In this document: positions 61,622 through 64,000 of the stretch, one piece after another
Layout: every line of letters starts with the position of its first letter
Position numbering within the stretch: position 1 is the first letter of the stretch
Assembly (NCBI GenBank): GCA_963773665.1
Contig: CAVZBZ010000001.1
Coordinates: 1,443,231 to 1,507,230, forward strand
DNA length: 64,000 nt
From: DATJLY01 sp963773665
GTDB lineage: Bacteria > Pseudomonadota > Alphaproteobacteria > ATCC43930 > CGMCC-115725
Direction of reading: 5' to 3'
Made by a program: the position numbers and the translations under genes
Notes under the pieces: generated by a model
Told to the model about the DNA's origin: nothing
Seen by the model: only the letters and a program-made list of their open reading frames with translations
Database searches by the model: none

Positions 61622-62616
61622 ATGACCACCGATCTCATCGAACGTCCGCGCGGCCACGCCGCCGGCCGTTCCGGGCCGGAAGCGGCCGTCTCGATCCAGG
61701 GTCTCACCAAGGTCTATCGCGGCTCGCGCGGGAGTGCGCCCAAGACGGCGCTCGATGCCATCGATCTCGCGATTCCGCGCGGCTCGATCTTCGGGCTTTT
61801 GGGACCGAACGGCGCCGGCAAATCGACCCTCATCAACATCCTCGCCGGGCTCGTCATCAAGACCGCCGGGCATGGTCGAGGTCTGGGGCATCGACATCGA
61901 CCGCGCGCCGCGCCAGGCGCGCGCCGCGATCGGCGTCGTGCCGCAGGAGATCGTGATCGACTTCTTCTTCACGCCGCGCGAGCTGATGGAGATGCAGGCC
62001 GGGTTCTACGGCGTGCCGAAATCCCGAGCGCCGCACCGAGCACATCCTCGCGCGGCTGTCGCTCCCGACAAGGCGGACGATCTCGCCCGCACGCTCTCGG
62101 GCGGCATGCGCCGCCGCCTGATGATGGCCAAGGCGATGGTGCACGAGCCGCCGGTGCTGGTGCTCGACGAGCCGACCGCCGGCGTCGATGTCGAGCTGCG
62201 CCAGCAGCTCTGGGCGCATGTGCGCGATCTCGCGCGCCGCCGGCACCACGATCCTGCTGACGACGCACTACCTCGAAGAGGCCGAGCGGCTGTGCGACCG
62301 CATCGCCATCATCGACAAGGGCCGCGTCGTCGCCTGCGACACCACCGCGGCACTCATCGCCAAGATCGACGAGAAGACGCTGATCGTCACGCTCGAACGC
62401 CCGGTGCAAACGCTGCCGCCGCCGCTCGCAGCGCTTGGGATCGAGCTCGCCGCGCCGCAGAAACTCGTGTTCCATTACCAGCCGACGCGGACCTCGCTCG
62501 GCCCGATGCTCGCGGCGATCGGCGAATGCGGCCTCGTCGTGCGCGACGTGACGAGCGAGGAGACCGGGCTCGAAGAGATCTTTCTGCGCCTTACCGGCAC
62601 GGCGAGCGGACGATGA
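61622..62616 (+). CDS. ABC-2 type transporter ATP-binding protein, frameshifted
   Basis: About 330 residues of an exporter ATPase. Walker A is FGLLGPNGAGKSTLINILAG, the signature ARTLSGGMRRRLMMAKAMVH, Walker B VLVLDEPTAGVDVELRQQLW and the H-loop LLTTHYLEEAERLCDRIAII. Four one-base breaks are seen, near 61868 (extra G), 62030 (extra C), 62068 (missing C) and 62235 (extra C); each repair restores a family-like sequence. No permease gene follows. The stop overlaps the hydrolase start (ATGA). Confidence 0.88.
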
Positions 62617-63617
62617 GGCGCGCCGCCGCACTTCTGCTCGCACTCGTGCTCGCATCCTGCGCCGGGCTCGGTCCCGGCCCCACGCCGCATGCGATCGTCG
62701 CAACCGAGCCGCAGCTCGCGCCGGACGCGTTTCTCGCAAACGACGGCGCGCGCCTGCCGCTGCGAAAGTGGCTGCCGCAAGGCCCGGTCAAGGCCACCAT
62801 CCTCGCGCTGCACGGGTTCAACGATTATTCGAACGCGTTCGCCGGCCCTGCCGAGGAATGGGCCGAGCACGGCATCGCCACATATGCCTACGACCAGCGC
62901 GGATTCGGCGAGGCGCCCGACCGTGGCTTCTGGGTTGGCGCGGAACGTCTCGACGAGGATGTGGCGATTGCAAGCCGTCTCGTCGCCGAGCGCAATCCGG
63001 GCGTGCCGCATTACGTCCTCGGCGAGAGCATGGGCGGCGCCATCGCGATCACCGCCGCCGCGGGCACGGCGGGCGCCCACATGCCGGTCTATGACGGGCT
63101 CATCCTGATAGCGCCCGCGGTATGGGGCCGCGCGGCGATGAACTTCTTCGAGCGGGCGGCGCTCTGGTCTGCCTACAACACCGTGCCGGGCCTGACGCTC
63201 ACCGGCCAGGGCCTGCACATCCTGCCGTCCGACAATATCGCGATGCTGCGCCGGCTTTCGGCCGATCCGCTGGTGATCAAGTCGACGCGGGTCGATGCGA
63301 TCGAGGGCCTTGTCGATCTGATGGACCTGGCGCTTGCGTCGGCGCCGAAGCTGCGCCCGCCGATCCTGATGGTCTATGGCGCGCGCGACGAGATCATCCC
63401 GGCGGAACCCGTTCGGATGTTCCTGGCAGCGCTCCCGAAGGATACCTCCGCCGAAAACCGCGTCGCCTTTTATCGCGACGGTTATCACATGCTGCTGCGC
63501 GATCTCGAGGCGCCGCTCGTCATTCACGATGTCGAGAGCTGGATCATCGATCCCGCGGCGCCGCTTCCTTCCGGCGCGGACCGGCGCGGCGGCGCAATTC
63601 TCACGGCGCATGACTGA
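62613..63617 (+). CDS. lipoprotein alpha/beta hydrolase (monoacylglycerol lipase-like)
   Basis: A 334-residue hydrolase. MRRAAALLLALVLASCAGLG has a lipobox (L-A-S-C), so it is probably a lipoprotein. ILALHGFNDYSNAF is the oxyanion loop, YVLGESMGGAIAITAA has the nucleophile Ser, MVYGARDEIIPAEPV the Asp and YRDGYHMLLRDLEAP the His. It resembles monoacylglycerol lipases and lysophospholipases. The 4-base overlap with the ABC ATPase suggests co-translation. Its frame is intact even though the gene lies between frameshifted sequence and the edge. Confidence 0.92.
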   Translation: MRRAAALLLALVLASCAGLGPGPTPHAIVATEPQLAPDAFLANDGARLPLRKWLPQGPVKATILALHGFNDYSNAFAGPAEEWAEHGIATYAYDQRGFGEAPDRGFWVGAERLDEDVAIASRLVAERNPGVPHYVLGESMGGAIAITAAAGTAGAHMPVYDGLILIAPAVWGRAAMNFFERAALWSAYNTVPGLTLTGQGLHILPSDNIAMLRRLSADPLVIKSTRVDAIEGLVDLMDLALASAPKLRPPILMVYGARDEIIPAEPVRMFLAALPKDTSAENRVAFYRDGYHMLLRDLEAPLVIHDVESWIIDPAAPLPSGADRRGGAILTAHD

Positions 63618-63636
63618 GCCGCTGGAGATCTTCAAC

Positions 63637-63825
63637 TCAGCCGACGCGCTCGGTGCGGCAGACCCGCCGGGCGCCGTCCCAGACCTCGATCGCATCGTAA
63701 GTGGCGCCGGTTTCGCGCAGACGCCGGTCGGCGCGGTCCTGGGCCTCGCCGTCATCGGCGCAGGACGCATCCTCCCGCGCAATGATCATCGTCCCGACCA
63801 TGAGATAGAACCGGTAGGAACCCAT
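63637..63825 (-). CDS. small protein of unknown function
   Basis: A 62-residue protein, MGSYRFYLMVGTMIIAREDA then ADDGEAQDRADRRLRETGAT and IEVWDGARRVCRTERVG. Its aromatic start and the closing IEVWDGARRV pattern recur in short alphaproteobacterial proteins I have seen without known function. A Shine-Dalgarno-like GAAGGGGGG precedes the ATG on the minus strand. It converges with the lipoprotein hydrolase. Confidence 0.7.
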   Translation of the reverse strand: MGSYRFYLMVGTMIIAREDASCADDGEAQDRADRRLRETGATYDAIEVWDGARRVCRTERVG

Positions 63826-63964
63826 CGCCCCCCCCTTCAGAACGTGCGTGCCAATCCACAGTTAGCCCAACCTTCGATTGCCTAGCCCTGTGGCAAAATT
63901 GGGACATCGCAGCGCCGAGGCGGCATTGAGGCGCACCGAGGGCTGGGCTATCGTGCCGCGACGC

Positions 63965-64000
63965 GCGCCCGTAGCTCAGCCTGGATAGAGCGCTGCCCTC
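63965..64000 (+). tRNA. tRNA-Arg, 5' part (anticodon starts with C)
   Basis: Acceptor strand GCGCCCG (63965-63971), T8-A9, D-stem GCTC/GAGC with loop AGCCTGGATA, and the anticodon-stem strand CTGCC (63993-63997) followed by loop bases C-T-C. The window ends at the first anticodon base, which is C. The body matches alphaproteobacterial tRNA-Arg; CCG or CCT anticodon would fit. The 3' half lies outside the window. Confidence 0.8.

Noticed and set aside
1..64000. CRISPR arrays, prophage, transposases or integron sites
   Set aside because: No regularly spaced repeats, no phage structural genes, no transposase or integrase motifs and no terminal inverted repeats were found on reading either strand.

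Overview
The window looks like chromosomal DNA of a metabolically versatile alphaproteobacterium (high G+C, roughly two thirds by eye). Markers of this are a FixJ-type response regulator, class I PHA synthase, minCDE, TRAP and Bug-type solute-binding proteins, and a benzoyl-CoA epoxidase (box) pair. I cannot place it to genus. No insertion sequences, integrases, prophage genes, rRNA or CRISPR arrays were seen. The only RNA gene is the 5' part of a tRNA, cut by the right edge. No gene-free gap exceeds 300 bases.

Layout. 1-2254: end of a GMC oxidoreductase and an acyl-CoA synthetase. 2347-10474: a solute-binding-fold protein, hydantoinase A and B, then opposite-strand genes for a Bug-type binding protein, a DUF3500 protein and an LLM flavin monooxygenase. 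10582-11220: one orphan membrane-anchored protein in visibly lower-G+C DNA. 11243-15361: a tight operon of RidA-like, cupin, CaiB-type CoA-transferase, ureidoglycolate-lyase-like and GMC oxidoreductase. 15632-19726: a complete TRAP transporter with an enamidase-like amidohydrolase. 20147-22589: FMN reductase, FixJ-like regulator, SDR, small membrane protein. 22590-24392: lepA. 24510-31113: 3-hydroxybenzoate 6-hydroxylase-like enzyme, an unrecognised protein with two ExxH motifs, binding protein, LLM oxidoreductase, degenerate alpha/beta hydrolase, gene fragments and a GST. 31115-36773: LLM oxidoreductase, aromatic hydroxylase and a GH38 alpha-mannosidase. 37591-42953: an iron-type ABC transporter operon with a hydrolase and a GST inside it. 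42961-45713: TauE and YeeE/YedE-type sulfur transport genes, then gentisate 1,2-dioxygenase. 46193-49629: PHA synthase, outer-membrane protein, phasin-like protein. 49816-51575: minCDE. 51572-58489: SDR, peroxiredoxin, binding protein, MFS transporter, boxC and boxB. 58513-63825: polA, zinc-finger protein, ABC ATPase, lipoprotein hydrolase, small protein.

How the genes fit together. Most of the window is catabolic: uptake proteins sit beside hydrolases, flavin monooxygenases and CoA-ester enzymes. Two aromatic routes are represented. One is 3-hydroxybenzoate to gentisate to ring cleavage, with its two genes about 20 kb apart. The other is aerobic benzoyl-CoA epoxidation and hydrolytic ring opening (boxB, boxC). 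The hydantoinase, enamidase, RidA and ureidoglycolate-lyase-like genes point to amide or N-heterocycle substrates, though none can be named.

Two things dominate a close reading. First, many genes carry single-base frameshifts, including about nine in polA, and they cluster in the last 5 kb. Most fit one-base gains or losses in short base runs, which points to consensus sequencing error. Second, at least five places show large internal deletions that keep gene ends but remove the middles: a Rieske oxygenase, a binding protein, an amidase/isochorismatase pair, an outer-membrane protein/TetR pair, and cydAB. These deletion scars are the most unusual feature of the window. They are either real genome erosion or a structural assembly problem, and the sequence alone cannot decide.
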